Positions 1 to 13,003 of a stretch of 64,000 bases of DNA are shown piece by piece. How positions within the stretch are numbered: position 1 is the first letter of the stretch; each line of letters opens with the position of its first letter. The stretch is from Trichopria drosophilae (taxonomy: Eukaryota > Arthropoda > Insecta > Hymenoptera > Diapriidae): assembly GCA_030407085.1 (NCBI GenBank), contig CM059585.1, positions 2,303,001-2,367,000 on the forward strand, given 5' to 3'. Both the position numbers and the translations under genes were made by a program. The notes beneath the pieces are model-generated. The model saw only the letters and a list, made by a program, of their open reading frames with translations, ran no database searches and was not told the DNA's origin.

Positions 1-654
1 CCTTTAACTTTGAAATGTGTATGATAGCATTTTGAAAATAAAGTTGGAAACTTTCAAAATGGCGGCTTAAACACGAAAAGAATGGCGAAAAGCTCCTGCA
101 TTTTTTATTCGAAAATGATAGGCTTTTAGAAAAAATGTCGCTGAACAAAAAGTTCTTAGAATTTATCAAAGAATATGCTCAAATCTTTTCAGAATTTTTA
201 AAACACTTTTCTTCATTTTCAAAATCGCAAAATTTTGAAAAAATATGAAAAGTCGTAGAATTAATAATGTCTTAATTAGTATTAGTAATGTTTTGAAAGT
301 AATGATTAAACTTTTTTTATTTTATCTATGTTTTATATTTATACTTTAAGTAAATAAACGTTCTTTTTTTATATAAAAGTTTTCTTTTTTACAAATGAAA
401 CTCTTTTGACTTTATTGCCATTATTATTTGTTATTGTACAATATATAACAAATTAACTATGAACTTTTAAAAAATTACACTTATTTCACAAAAAAAAAAT
501 CAGTAACAAAATCTTTTTTTTTAGAATTTCTTTTAACAATAACAATTACTTAAAAAATTAAATGCAGGAAAAAAAAATTGTTATTGTGTTATTTTTAGTA
601 TTATTCTTGTAAATAAGATATTAATTCTCTAATATAAAACAAAAAAATATACCT

Positions 655-1690
655 AATAAATTTAAGACCCAAAGAACCCCGCACAAACCTTATGGAAAGT
701 GGCCCTCGGTTAAATTGGCTAAAACTGATGTATGTTATAGTTCTTGATGTTCCGATGAAAAGTCTCCATGGCCACAAGGCCTGAAAATGAATAGTTTTTT
801 CTGCACGTGTAGTCAAAGTACTAATATTTTGATGTAAAAAAATCACTATTTTGGCTATGGCTCAGTTCCTTTTAAAGATATGCCATCGAGTGAGGGCTCA
901 TTTTGACCGTTTTTTCAAGCCCTGCGATTCGTCTTAATGCCATTTTGACATAAGATGAAAATTTCTTTAGTTACAACGGCATAAAGGGGAAAAAATCCCG
1001 ATTTTTTTGGTTTTCCGCGTTTAGCTCATTTCGAGTATACACTGGGAAAAGTTATAGAGATTGAAGACGAAAAAAAGGCGTCTTATACATTACGTTTTGA
1101 TAAAAATTAAGCCCATAAGGAGTCCGTTAATATGATTGAATTTACGAAAATCGGGTTTTGTAACCATGATGCGTATTTATTGCTAATTCCACGACATTAG
1201 GACGCAATTCACGGGCTCAGTTTTATTCGAAACGGAACATATAAAGGGTCAAGTTGTTAATCTTTTTGAGCTCTACAACTTTTGTTGGTGTGATATAACG
1301 TTAATTACTTAGCAAAATGAATTAAAAGCGGAAAATCTCAAAAATTAGAATTTTTCCCCGTTTATGCCGTTATAACTAAAGAAATTTTCATTGTAGGTCA
1401 CAACGTCATAAAGATGAATGGCATGACTTGAGAAAAAGCTTTAAAATGAGCCCTTACACGATGAAATATCTTCAAAACGAACTGAGCTATAGCAAAAATA
1501 GTTATTTTTTTATAGTAAAATACTAGTAATTTGGACGCACGTACAGAAAAAACTATTCATTTTCAGGCCTTGTGGCAATGGGGACTTTTCATCGGAACAT
1601 CAAAAGCTATAACATACATCAGTTTGAACAAATTTAACCGAGAGCCACTTTCCATAAGGTTTGTGCAGGGTTTTTGCAGTGGTTCGGATT
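655..1690. repeat. Inner inverted repeat A of the 1-3849 foldback
   Basis: Left arm about 655-1100 and right arm about 1240-1690 are reverse complements with moderate divergence, centred near 1180. Landmarks: GGCCTTGTGGC in the right arm mirrors GCCACAAGGCC in the left, and TTATGCCGTTATAACTAAAG mirrors a matching string near 975. The 81-codon open frame on the minus strand here is repeat sequence, not a gene. Confidence 0.75.
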
Positions 1691-3110
1691 AGACAGATTG
1701 GTCGAAAAGAACACATGTTTCCGCTTTACCCCAGAGATCTTTTGCTGCTTTTATAAATCTTTCTTTACAAATACTGATTTGTCTGTATTTTGGCAACAAC
1801 ACGTTTTCTAATTTTTGCTATATGTATGCACATATTATTTAATAAAATTCATTTTTATGGATAAAAAATTTTTATTTTCCATTAATTTTCTTTTACATTC
1901 ATTTTTCTTAATTATTTTTTAAAACGTTTCAGTGTTTTGTACTGTAACTGAATGTAAAAACTTAATAAATGTATTTCTTTAAATTATTGCGTTATTCACA
2001 TGTAAAAATCGGAAAAAATTTGTAATTTTTGCAATTGTAAATATTTATTTCAATGGAGTATAAACAAAACATGTTCTGAATATTAAATACTGCTTTTTAA
2101 ATTTTTTAATTAAATTTTGCTTAAAAATGTTGAATTTATTCTCATTTTTTCCGTCATTATACCTAATAATAATTATTGATGATACTGAACGTGTCTTAAT
2201 TATTTTATGTTTCAACGATTACAGCGAAAAAGGAAATTAAAAATAATAGTGTGAAAAAACATTTAATGTTTCGGATCATGTATTCTAGCCGTTGTTTTCG
2301 GGCAGTGATTATTAGAATAATCACATTTTCGACTTTACGCATTTTATTTCTTTATTTGATTTATTTTAACGATTGCAATGAGAAATCAATTGTAAAACAC
2401 TTGAAAATAATATCGTTCGTTTTTATTTATATTATTTTTCTATTATTACGAAAACATTAAAAATGCTTAATATTCACTTTTCCGCTATTTAATATGAAAT
2501 AAAATTATAAATTAATTTGTATTCTTAGCATTACAAAGTTTAGTAGATATGTAATTCACATGCACGTTATGTCGGTTTTTAAACATTCGTTATTTCATTT
2601 GCTTCTATTGATAATATTCTCTTTAATTATATTACATTGTGCATAAAACTTTTCTTTCAATATGCTGTGGCGTACAGATTATATTATGATATTCTGATTC
2701 ATTCATAATAATGAATCGCGTAAATAATAAAAATGAGAACCATTAATATTATTTTAATTAAGAAGTAAATATTTTCTCGATCATTGAGTTAAATTTATAT
2801 TAAATAAATTCCAATAATTTAAACAAATACATTTATTTTTAAGTTTTTAAATTAAGTTACAGTATAAGACACTGAAATGTTTTAAAAAATAATTAAGAAA
2901 AAATGTATGTATAAGAAAAGGAATAATATTCGATAAAAAAGAATTGTTTAAATATAATATGTGCATACACATAGTAAAAATTAGAAAACTTGTTACCAGA
3001 ATACAGACAAATCAGTATTTGTAAACAAAGGTTTATGAAAGCAACAATAAAGGTCTCTGCACAGACCTTTACCCCATGGGGTAAAGCGGAAAGATCTTGG
3101 GATCCATAAG
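1690..3110. repeat. Inner inverted repeat B of the 1-3849 foldback
   Basis: About 1695-2000 matches the complement of about 2810-3095. Paired landmarks are ATACTGATTTGTCTGTATT on the left and AATACAGACAAATCAGTATT on the right. The ~800-bp centre is very AT-rich with no gene. Part of it (about 2295-2490) is repeated in opposite orientation at 4505-4722. Confidence 0.7.
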
Positions 3111-3424
3111 TTTTTAAATTCTTTTCGTCTGCATATAAATATTTCTGTCTTCCCTTTCGACTAAGCTGTATATCCGTACCAATGCAAATTTGAGTCTTAG
3201 ATTTATTTTTTTTTTCTATATTAGAGATTTATTATCTTGTTTACAAGAATAATCCGAAAAATAACACAATAACAATTAATTTTTCTTGCATTTAATATTT
3301 TAAATAATTGTTATTGTTAAAAGAAATTCTAAAAAAAAAGATTTTGTTATTGATTTTTTGTATGAAATAAGTGTAATTTTTTAAAAGTTCATAGCTATGT
3401 TGATATAACGTACAGTAACGAATA

Positions 3425-4930
3425 AAAAAATGGCAATAAATTAAAAAGAGTTTCATTTGTAAAAAAGAAAGCTTTTATATAAAAAAGAACGTTTACTTGC
3501 ATAAAGTATAAATATAAAACATAGATAAAATAAAAAATGTTTAATCATTACTTTCAAAACATTACTAATACTAATTAAGACATTATTAATTCTATGACTT
3601 TTCATATTATTTCAAAATTTTGCGATTTTGAAAATGAAGAAAAATGTTCTAAAAATTCTGAAAAAATTTGAGCGTATTCTTTGATCAATTCTAAGAACTT
3701 TTTGTTCAACGACATTTTTTCCAAAAGCCTATCAATTTCGAATAAAAAATTCAGGAGCTTTTCGCCATTCTTTTCGTGTTTAAGCCGCCATTTTGACAGT
3801 TTCCAACTTTATTTTCAAAATGCTATCATGCATATTTCAAAGTTAAAGGTTCGAGGACACGATATTTTCACCGATCAGTGATCTCTCTAACCGTTTCCAA
3901 TGTGAAAATGCCGAATAAAAAATATTTGTCAGTGAAAAAATTTGATTTTTTTGTGAAAAACCAAGCATAACATTTTTGGAATGGGCTCGATTGATTTTTT
4001 GATAGCAGATTTGAAAAGATTGATCAATTTTACGTCGAAAATGTTTTGTCTAAAATGTTTTAAATTGGTTTTTAATGACAAGAAATATTCCGAAAATCTT
4101 GGTGAAATTTGGGTCCTCTTGGAGGTTAATGGGTTAAAGTGAATATTAAGCATTTTTAATATTGTCATAATAACAAAAAAATAATAGAAATAGAGAAAAA
4201 TAATAGGCAATAAATACAAAAGAGTCTCATTTGCAAAAAAGAAAGCTTTTATATAAAAAAGAACTTTTATTTACATAAAGTATAAATATAAAACATACAT
4301 ATAAAATAACAAATGTTTAATCAACACTTTACATCACTTTCAAGACATTACTAATAATAATTAAGACATTATTAATTTCAAGCGTACATTGTATGCATTA
4401 ATTAGTATTTTATGATTGCTAATTACGGTAATTTCGTTTATATAAAAATGTATCCCTGTAATTTGATTAAAATACTTTATAACTGTATTTCATTTTGAAT
4501 AGCAGAGAAGTGAATATTAAGCATTTTTAATATTTTCATAATAACAGAAAAATAATAGAAATAGAAACGGACAATATTAATTTGAAGTCTTTTAAATTTG
4601 ATTGATTGATTGATTGATTGATTTTAAATTTGATTATTGGAATCGTTAAAATATATCAAATAAAATAAATAGAATACGTAAAGTCGAAAATGAATTATGA
4701 TAATAATCACTGCGCCCGAATTAAATAAAAAATAAAAAGTATAAGCTTTCTCGACGGATATTCGAACCTCTAACGATCTATGCAAAAGTGTTTCTTTTTT
4801 CAAAAAAGAAAGCTGTTATATAATAAAAAGTTTAATTACAGAAAGTATAAACATAAAAGATGAATAAAATAACAAATTTTTAATCATGAGTTTTTTATTA
4901 ATTAAGACATTAATAATTTCAAGCGTACGT
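3425..4930. repeat. Three diverged direct copies of an AT-rich repeat
   Basis: Blocks at about 3425-3600, 4200-4390 and 4795-4930 share the order AAAAAAGAAAGCTTTTATAT, then AAAGTATAAA, then AATTAAGACATTA. A separate block ATTAAGCATTTTTAATAT occurs at about 4134 and 4508 and, inverted, near 2440-2480. No coding sequence. The set shares sequence with the 1-3849 foldback and probably derives from the same repeat family. Confidence 0.7.
4598..4624. repeat. (GATT)n microsatellite
   Basis: Six to seven uninterrupted GATT units lie inside one of the AT-rich repeat blocks. Confidence 0.9.
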
Positions 4931-6924
4931 TAATTTTGTTAGTTAAATTCTCAGATTACATTGTATGAATTAATCTGTATTTTATTATTATATTAATGAT
5001 AATAAATCGAATGAACCTTAAAATTTGTAATTTCATTTTTCACTGTAATCGTTAAAAAATCCCTGGTAGCAAGTTGATCTCGCAAAGAGCTCAGAAAGAT
5101 ATCAGAAAAAATTTTTGTCCTCGTAAAGAAAACTCAAAATGATATCAGAATTATGTCATAAAGTGTACAGATGATTAACTTAAAGATATCATTTTGTTAT
5201 TGGTTTAAAAATTCCATAAAGAGATCAAATTTCTGAAAATTTAATCGGCCTGAGCTAATCAACACTTGTATGCTCGTTTTAACTGCATTTCAATTTACAA
5301 GGCACTATTAAATTCTCATTTATGCTACTTTAAAAAACAGTTAAGCAAGCCTACAAGGATTGCCCACCTCCGGCTGATTGAGATCTCAGAAATGTGACCT
5401 TTTTAATTGTAATACAAACCGTTTTTTGATCCTCCAGTCGTAAAACTCGATTTCTAACTTCTTTGAAGTAAGTCTTCGAATTGAAGCTAAACGTTTGGCT
5501 TATATTGGCAATGAATGTCGGAAAAACGGCCCTAAAGATTCATTTCTTCATGATATCTCGCTTCAATCAAGAACTGTTACTTGTTTACAATCAACGAGAT
5601 AAAACAAGATGGGCCTTACATAGACACTCTTTCTGAAACAAATTAACTACGCTAATTTACAGAGGAAATTTTAAAGCGGAACATTGATCGAGACAAGATA
5701 GTTGAATTGGAGAATTTTAATAACGCAGTAAATAAAAAGGAATTGAAAAGGTTTCAATTGTCAAAAAAGCAATTCAAAGGGGTACAGAGCGGAAACTAAA
5801 TTAAATTCTTTTGAATTGCATTAAATTCCTTTTTTGACAATTTTTAAATTGATATTGTCTAAACTTTTTTGTTGATCATTTATTTTTCTGCTTCCTCTTT
5901 ACAATACAAGTATTATTCATAATCATTATAATCTGTATGACATGGGATATTAGTGACATTAAGTAACCATTAAGGCGGTGCATAGCGTCCGGTAGACAAA
6001 CTTATCGTATCTCCGTATTCTAAATTGTCAATTTTAATTTCTTCAACATTATCATGAATTTCTTTATTACTCATCTCCAAGTATGCACGGTCATAACGTT
6101 TATAATAATATTTAAATAGGTATTTAATGCACTATTAATTGAACATAATTCAACATTAATATGACCATTAATAAATGTCAATAATCGTATTTTAATAATG
6201 TTTACACTCGCTTCGGAGTTGTTTACATTAATTCCTTAAATTAAGATGCCCCTTAATTTATATTTTTTGGACCAGGTCAAAATATTCTTTCGCTTTTCGC
6301 CGCATTTTAAGTGTGCGACATTGCTTATGTAATTTCTTTCTTGTTAAGAGGGTTCATAAAAAAAATTTTACAAATTTTCAACTCCCTCATGAGAAGGCTT
6401 GCCTTAAACTGAGAATATTATCATATTGGGGATTTTTAACAGTTCAAAATTTGCGTGTTGCACAATAAGTTCATAAAGTGCTATTTTTGTGCATAAAATA
6501 AAATTAAACTTTATCGGATTCGAATTATTGATTCAGTGTATTAAAATGACATGGATGATGGATCTACACAAGTTTGAGTTTCTTTGTTGGTGTCCCATTG
6601 TGTACATAATTTATACGAACATTTTCATCGCCAAATCGGGTATATTGTTATCTTGATTTATTAGTGGCACTTTATGTAATGTATATTGAATGGCAGCATT
6701 AGTATATTAATTATAATGAGTTTAACTAATCAAGTTAGAACTATTGAAGCGATATTGAGTCATGAATGCAGGGTATAAGCGTAAAGCCAAAAATATTTCA
6801 GTCAAATTAGACTAAATTAAAACTAACGATTTGCACGTTTATAAATGCAATAATTTTTGATTCTGCAATGTTAGGTTAAGATAATATGCAACAGTAAAAA
6901 ATATGCACGGATGCAATAGAACTT
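4931..6924. other. AT-rich intergenic DNA, no gene seen
   Basis: I see no open frame with recognisable similarity. There are weak local palindromes, for example AATTGAAAAGGTTTCAATT near 5742-5760, and short A/T tracts. No RNA gene or clear transposon end could be identified. Confidence 0.6.
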
Positions 6925-7221
6925 TTTAAAGCATACATGCCCGTTTTTTCGAATGAGCGGCCAGACGGCTGATATGATTCGACATTATTTTTTTAAAGAA
7001 GGACATTTTTGATGTTTATAAACGAAGTTGTTTATTCTTACACAATATTAAATTGAGACTATTGACAATATTGATAAAAATCCCCAGGCGCAAAAGTACT
7101 TCTTAAAGAATATTTGTCCGTTTTTTTCGCCTGATCGTCCAGGCGGCTGATATGATTCGACAATATTATTTTAAAGAAAGAACTTTTTCATGTTTATAAA
7201 CAAAGTTATTTATTCAAATAA
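6925..7221. repeat. Tandem direct duplication, period about 177 bp
   Basis: Two diverged copies (about 6928-7046 and 7096-7221) share GGCTGATATGATTCGAC, then AAAGAA, then ATGTTTATAAAC. The shared 17-mer is at 6967 and 7144, which sets the period. Non-coding; not assigned to a family. Confidence 0.75.
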
Positions 7222-7453
7222 TAATAAATTCAAATTTGGTGGGTTTTTATCCGGCAACGCAATTGGTCGTGATGGCACCAATCAAACATTTCAACATGGT
7301 TGAAATTAGAGTCACTATAATCAGAGTTAAGACATATGGGGCATTTTACGTGAAATGTCCCAAGTCGAAAAATCTGTATCTCGGGTCAACGTAAATCTTA
7401 ATTTATTCCACTTAGGCATATAATGATAACAATTTTGTCGCAAGTGATTCTGA

Positions 7454-8217
7454 TACATTTTTTTATGCTCTTTCGATTGATGAATTTATTTTTGTAAAAT
7501 TCTCAGAATTTGACCTTGATTTTGCAAAATTAAAAATAAATATGCTATTTTCTCGAAGATGGACATTTTTTGTTTAAAAATAAATAATTTTAAATGAAAG
7601 CTGAGGTTTTTTCTACCAGTATACCAAATTTCAGAATGCCTTTTTTTTTTGTTCGCGAGTTATTAAATAATGACTAGTACGGTACACAGCGCAGCCTTGG
7701 TCCGACCAGGTCGAGGCCTGGCGCGCTGCAGTTTGCAAGAGCCGCCGCCAGATGCTGTCGCGACTCTTTCTCGTTTCCATTATAAAAGTGGATTATTTTT
7801 AGTACATATTCCACTACCGTACATGCTTTGACATGACATATCTATACAGATATTATATGCTACGTACGTTTTTCTGACATTGATAATTCTACTGATTCAA
7901 ATACGGAGAAATCTTTTTATTAATACCCTTTTACAATTCTAAAGTGTTTTCCCCGACCATTCCTCGATATTGATAAAATTTCTTTTCGATTTTTTCACTA
8001 GTCATTATTTAATAACTCAGGAAAAAAAATGGCATTCTGAAATTTGGTATACTGGTAGGAAAAAACCTCAGCTTTCATTTAAAATTATTTATTTACAAAA
8101 AAAAATGTCCATCTTCGAGAAAATAGCATATTTATTTTTAATTTTGCAAAATCAAGGTCAAATTCTGAGAATTTTGCAAAAATAAATTCATCAATCGAAA
8201 GAGCATAACAAAATGTA
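7454..8217. mobile_element. Foldback MITE with ~220-bp arms
   Basis: Arms 7454-7678 and 7997-8217 are near-perfect reverse complements. Both carry CAAAATTAAAAATAAATATG or its complement, and TTTGGTATACTGGTA or its complement. The ~320-bp loop holds a GC-rich patch (about 7680-7770) that stands out from its surroundings. No transposase; the 71-codon frame in the right arm is a by-product of the repeat. Target duplication not clear. Confidence 0.85.
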
Positions 8218-8972
8218 TAAGAAATATTTGTATCAATATAATTATATATTTATTTAGAACTCTTTGTATTAATTCCGTTTAGTATTTATTCGGAGGATCA
8301 CGTTTAGTTTTTATTTATTCATTCATATTTTTTGTTAATTTTTATAAGGTTGTGTAGTCATTTTTTGTGAAACTTAATATTTTATTACAATTTCATTGGA
8401 AGCTTTCATATATATATATATATATATTTATATTCTAATATTATTCAAATGTGACTGTTTAGTAACATGTCTTGAATAGAAATATGAATTACTGGAATCT
8501 ATAAACATTCCTCATAATATATGCAAGACTGCAGAGAAGGGTATAAGGACTACGACATCCAATTTTCTGATTCAAAGCTTATCTGTAAAAAATATTTTAT
8601 GAAATTTTAAGAAAAAAGTTGGAAGCAAATTTCATAAATGCTACAAAAAACACTTTCCATTACGTGTTATTAAGTTTAATGAACTTTTATTAAATTAAAA
8701 AAATTTTTATTAAATGTAAGATATTTTTATTAAATTTAAGACACTTTCATTAAAACTAGAGGTTTAAATACTGAATTTTGAACTTTAGCATTCGAACGAA
8801 GAATTAATTTATGTTAAATAAGTTACTTTTTAAAATTATCATTAGTCCGTGTCAACAGAAGGCTTTCAGGTGATTTTTTTTTAATTTCTCATTCGGAAAT
8901 TACTCAAATATTATTTAATTTTACATATTTATATGTGAGAAATATGTTTCGGACCTTTACTAATAACTCCAT
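8218..8972. other. AT-rich intergenic DNA with a (TA)n tract
   Basis: No gene seen. A TA microsatellite lies at about 8408-8427. Short repeated pieces of the type TTTTATTAAATTTAAGA occur around 8680-8750. Confidence 0.6.
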
Positions 8973-9419
8973 TAACATTTTTGGTTGAGTCGATGGAAGC
9001 AGGGTGTTGTCGAAGTCCAATTTGGTTCACTCTTTTATTCAGCTTTTTGTAAACTTAGAAGCTAACCCACCTGAACCAAATCAATTTTTAAAATTGTTGA
9101 GTGTTAGACATAACTCAAGACCTGATTATATAATCTCTTTCATGAAAAATTGGAAGAGATAGAGGTGTGACAGTTTGTGCATTTTTTGGCCAGTTTTAGC
9201 AAATTTGCACAATTTGCCATAGCAATTGTCTCTTCCAAATTTTCATGAAAGAAATTACATAATTTACCAGATCTTGAGTTATGTCTAACACTTAAAAATG
9301 TTAAACAAATTATTTGGTTCAGATCAGTTATCTTCTAAGTTTACAAAAAGCTGAATAAAAAAAGTTGATCAAATTGGACTACGACAACACCCTGCTTGCA
9401 AGGACAACCAAAAATGTTA
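8973..9419. mobile_element. Foldback MITE with ~190-bp arms
   Basis: Arms 8973-9162 and 9224-9419 are diverged reverse complements. The ends read TAACATTTTTGGTTGAGTC and its imperfect complement. Inside, GCAGGGTGTTGTCG pairs with CGACAACACCCTGC and AGACATAACTCAAGA pairs with its near-complement. The ~60-bp loop has no gene. Non-autonomous DNA transposon; superfamily not determined. Confidence 0.8.
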
Positions 9420-9957
9420 CTGACTCAGATCCCAGGATGGAGAATTTGTTGCAACACATCTGCTACTCGTAATCACTGTGAAATATTCTAATTACAACTA
9501 TAATCTTTTGCACTATATTTGTACTACAATAACGTTTTATGAAATATGAAAAATATTTTTAAAATGATATACTTAAACGAGACAAGTGCACCTACTTCCG
9601 CCTACAAAAAACTGATTGACATGTAAAGCTTGCGTTTCTCTCTTTGTATAAATATTTTTACATCTTTTTTAAAACAAATACACTATGTATTAATTGCCAA
9701 AAAATGTATATTTAAATTGAGTGGAGAACGCGGTGCACAAACAACGATTACAAGGACGACATGGTATAAAAGACTTTGAACCACTTTTTAAACTCGCAAT
9801 CATTATTAAAGATATTACTTATATGAACAATATTTTGCAGTTTATTCGTGGTATATTTATTTTAAGAAACATGTATGATATTCATGAAGTCTTTATGTAG
9901 AAAAGCGTATGGCAAAAAGCAATAATTTTCTTGAAGATGTAACGAGATGTACTAGTC
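9420..9957. other. AT-rich intergenic DNA, no gene seen
   Basis: It lies between the MITE and the start of a decayed LINE. Part of it may be the 5' untranslated region of that LINE, but no boundary or target duplication is visible. Confidence 0.55.
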
Positions 9958-9987
9958 ATGTTTAAGTATATATATATACTAGTCAAT

Positions 9988-11287
9988 ATGGCGTGGACAA
10001 GTAAAGACGCGCGTGATGTGCCTCCTGATCATATTGGACACATTTGTCATCCGAACAGAAAAATCGGAATTGTGACATGTTTAGTATGTGATAATGGATT
10101 TTGCAAATCTGAATTTGTGAGAACAGTGAAGGAAGGGAAAGGCTTCTTCATTACAAAATATATTGTTATTTGCCCGGTGCACCGTAACCTAACTTTTCCA
10201 GATTCTCAACCAAGTGAATTAAGTGCTCCGTCGGCTGATATTAGTTTGTTTAATGGGCAAAGAAAACTATTAATTATACAAAACGGGAAAAATGTGACTG
10301 AAGAGATGGAAATTAATAGTGCAATGACAGAAGAGAATATTGAAGAGGATGATTCTGTATCTGTGATATCAATTTGAAGTGAAAGATCTGTAACAACATA
10401 TAATGAAACATAAAAAAACCCAAATATGAATTTAGTGCAGATTGTGAAGATTGTAATGACAAAATGAAAGAGTTAAGATATGAGAAAAGGATAAACAGTC
10501 AGCTATACATGAACAAATTCAGAGTTGCGTGAAAATAAAAACGAGCTAAAAGAGCTCAATAAATTTTTAAGAACTAATAATGAAAAACAAAATATTGAAC
10601 AAAAAAAGACATATGCAAATGCTTCATTAAATATACCTAGGAAGCAAGATTGTGTTAGAGTAGCTATAAAACCAAAGAAAAATATTAAAGGTGATGCTTT
10701 AACGATTATAAAGAAACAAATATCAACTGAAACAACTGCCAAAGTAATAAGTTTCAATAAAGCAAATAATGGCAATATTTTGTTGAAATGTGTTAATGAA
10801 AAGGACGCAGAAAGCATTTTGGAAGTTTTAAACAAAGAAAATAGTGTTGCATTAGTAGCTGAATGAGAGTGATATAATAAATAGAAACGATTTACCTTCA
10901 AACAGTGTAAACATTGTACACAAATACAAACAAAGGAATAATAAACACGCTGTCATAACTAAAGTATCGTCCGATGCATATGTAAAAATAATGAAAACAA
11001 AGTCTGTTTTCATTGGTTTTGAAAAATGTAAAGTGTACGATAAATTTAATATAAAGAGATGGAAAAATTGCTGTGGATATAATCACTCATTACAAAAATG
11101 TAAAGAAATATTTAAAAGGAAACAATCGTGTTTTAAATGTTCAGGAAATCATGATCACGTAACTTGTAACTCAGATACTACGAAATGTATTAATTGCATT
11201 AATGCCAATATGTATTTATCTAAGAAAAGGCCAGTGGATCATTCTGCGGACGATGTTCAAAATTGTGAGAGCTATAAAGTAAAATAG
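9988..11287 (+). pseudogene. LINE family A, copy 1: broken ORF1
   Basis: Remnant of the nucleic-acid-binding ORF1 protein of a CR1/L2-like LINE. The first piece (ATG at 9988 to 10377) matches the ORF1 start of the better copy at 18959: both have MA(W/F)TSKDARDVPPD, then HICHPNRKIGIVTC, then a Cys-rich stretch ending in CPVH, which may be a PHD-like zinc finger. A polar, coiled-coil-like region follows (10440-10866). The piece at 10991-11287 has zinc knuckles (CSGNHDHVTC, CINCINANMY). Stops and frameshifts separate the three pieces, so no full protein can be made. The 9958 ATG adds ten residues not conserved in the other copy, so 9988 is the better start. Confidence 0.8.
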
Positions 11288-11397
11288 GAACAGTATATCA
11301 CTGATACAAATTACCCTTGGAAACCAGAGTTATACCCTGTCACGAACGACAAAGATAATCAACAAACTACATAATATTTATTTTATTTTACATTTTT

Positions 11398-12200
11398 ATG
11401 GTGACAGATCAAGATTTTAACTGTAATGAAGAATTAATTTTCAATAATACTGCTGAAATAAATATAAATTCTACATTTACTGAATCCGAACTTGTTATTC
11501 TTCATGTAAATATAAGTATATCTAAAAATATATTAAAACTAGATTTGTTCTTAAGCACGTTTAAACACAAACCGGAGGTAATTATCTGTTCCGAAGCATG
11601 GTTAAATGAGGACAATATTTTTATTAATCTAACAGGATATAAATACATGTCTAATGACAGTAGAATCGATATTGCTGATGGGGTTATACTATACGTAAAG
11701 GATAATCTACAATACCAAATCGTAAATGAACAGTATAAGATTGCAAGTTGTATCTTATATCGAACAAATAAGAGTACTTTTAAAATTTCTGGAGTATATA
11801 GATGTCATCAATTTAAAATTGATAACTTCATAGAAGATTTTGGAATGTTTGTTTTTAATAATAGATATATACAGAATCACGTAATACTATGATGTAAACC
11901 TTGATCTTATTAAGTTTGACCAACTGTCAAAATCAGCATAGGTTTGATTTTGTTGCTTACACTTTTTACACTTGTTTCGATATAAGATAAAGGAGTAAAA
12001 TGGTATGTGTAAAAAGTGTGAGGTACGAGAACAATCATGTACATATCAGGAGAAAATACTTCTTATGAAACAAAACAAGCATATTTTCGTAAATATAACA
12101 AAAGAATTACATGGCAAAATTGTAATTAAATCAAGTTATTAACTATTTTAACAAATTATTTCTAACAGTTTACTTCTTAGAACAGGATATGTAGTCATGA
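11398..12200 (+). pseudogene. LINE family A, copy 1: endonuclease fragment
   Basis: The frame 11398-11892 encodes the N-terminal part of an AP-type endonuclease: ILHVNISISKN, then ICSEAWLNE (the catalytic-Glu motif, usually SETWL), then DGVILYVKDN and ISGVYR. After a frameshift near 11890 a further short piece follows (DVNLDLI, the GD-N motif region). No reverse transcriptase follows. From about 12000 to 12160 there is a separate scrap resembling ORF1 (ELHGKIVIKS). The copy is therefore truncated and internally rearranged. Confidence 0.75.
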
Positions 12201-12302
12201 ATTCATTTTTGGGTTCACATTAACGCCGATTTAAATGTTGTTACGCTACCAAACGGGGTATAGCCCAGTCCCCGGGGAATTTTATGACACTGTCACTTCC
12301 AA

Positions 12303-12765
12303 TAATCTCCGGATTGATGAAACTTGGTCAGATGGTATTTCTCGATGTACAAAATAGTAATTTATGTTTTGCGTACAAAATTTTGCATGGCTACGGCCGC
12401 CATATTGGAAAAACGTCACAAAAATCGCATTTTTATCAGAATTTCGACAATACCGTTGAAAATATGCATTTTACGAAAATTAACGTGGTATACAAAATTG
12501 TAGCTGATAAAATTCTGCACATTTTCATTTTTTAGTGAACTTTGTACGATTAATAGAACTAGAAATAGAATTTTTTTAAAAATGAGACATTTTGTTACTT
12601 TTTGAGAAATTTACATTTCTTCGCGCTTTACGCACAAATTACACTATGACGACGGCTACTAGGCAAAAAATGCTTCAAATAAAATCGATAGGTAATTCAT
12701 TTATCTTGAAATTGCTTTTTTTTTAGAACCTCCTACGACCAATACGTCTCGAGATATAATTATTT
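12303..12765. repeat. Left terminal inverted repeat of the CXC element
   Basis: It matches the complement of 15876-16335 over essentially its whole length. Landmarks are AAACTTGGTCAGATGGTATT near the outer end and CCTCCTACGACCAATAC near the inner end. Homology stops abruptly just after CGAGATATAAT. Confidence 0.9.
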
Positions 12766-13003
12766 TACTGAAATAAAAAATTGTTTGAAAGTGAAAGCAA
12801 ATAAAGTATTGACTTTTATTTGAAAAAACGTTTTTTATTTCGAATGAACAATTTGTACCCGTTAATTGCTGCCTACAATAGTTTGTTCATACAAAAATAG
12901 AGAAAACCTGAAACAAATAAAAACTTTTATGTGTACACTTTTATAGGTAGTCAAGTGACGGTAAATAAATATGTATTTTGTACTAACTTGTTTAAAGTGA
13001 CGC

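Larger units (their letters stand above)
1..3849. repeat. Very large nested inverted repeat (foldback)
   Basis: The first ~650 bases reappear as their diverged reverse complement at about 3201-3849: the window opens with CCTTTAACTTTGAAATG and the right arm ends with the complement of that string. Two further inverted repeats sit end to end between the arms (about 655-1690 and 1690-3110). The arms contain no credible coding sequence. The left arm starts at base 1, so the structure may continue outside the window. It is probably one or more non-autonomous foldback elements; no terminal duplication can be checked. Confidence 0.8.

Noticed and set aside
3929..4219. 96-codon minus-strand frame with a hydrophobic start
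   Set aside because: It lies in AT-rich repeat sequence; hydrophobic Phe/Ile/Leu runs are expected there.
7680..7770. GC-rich patch considered as a tRNA or other small RNA gene
   Set aside because: No cloverleaf with a conserved T-loop or internal promoter boxes could be made out.
10503..10901. 132-codon minus-strand frame opposite LINE ORF1
   Set aside because: Antisense shadow of the Lys/Asn-rich ORF1 coding strand.
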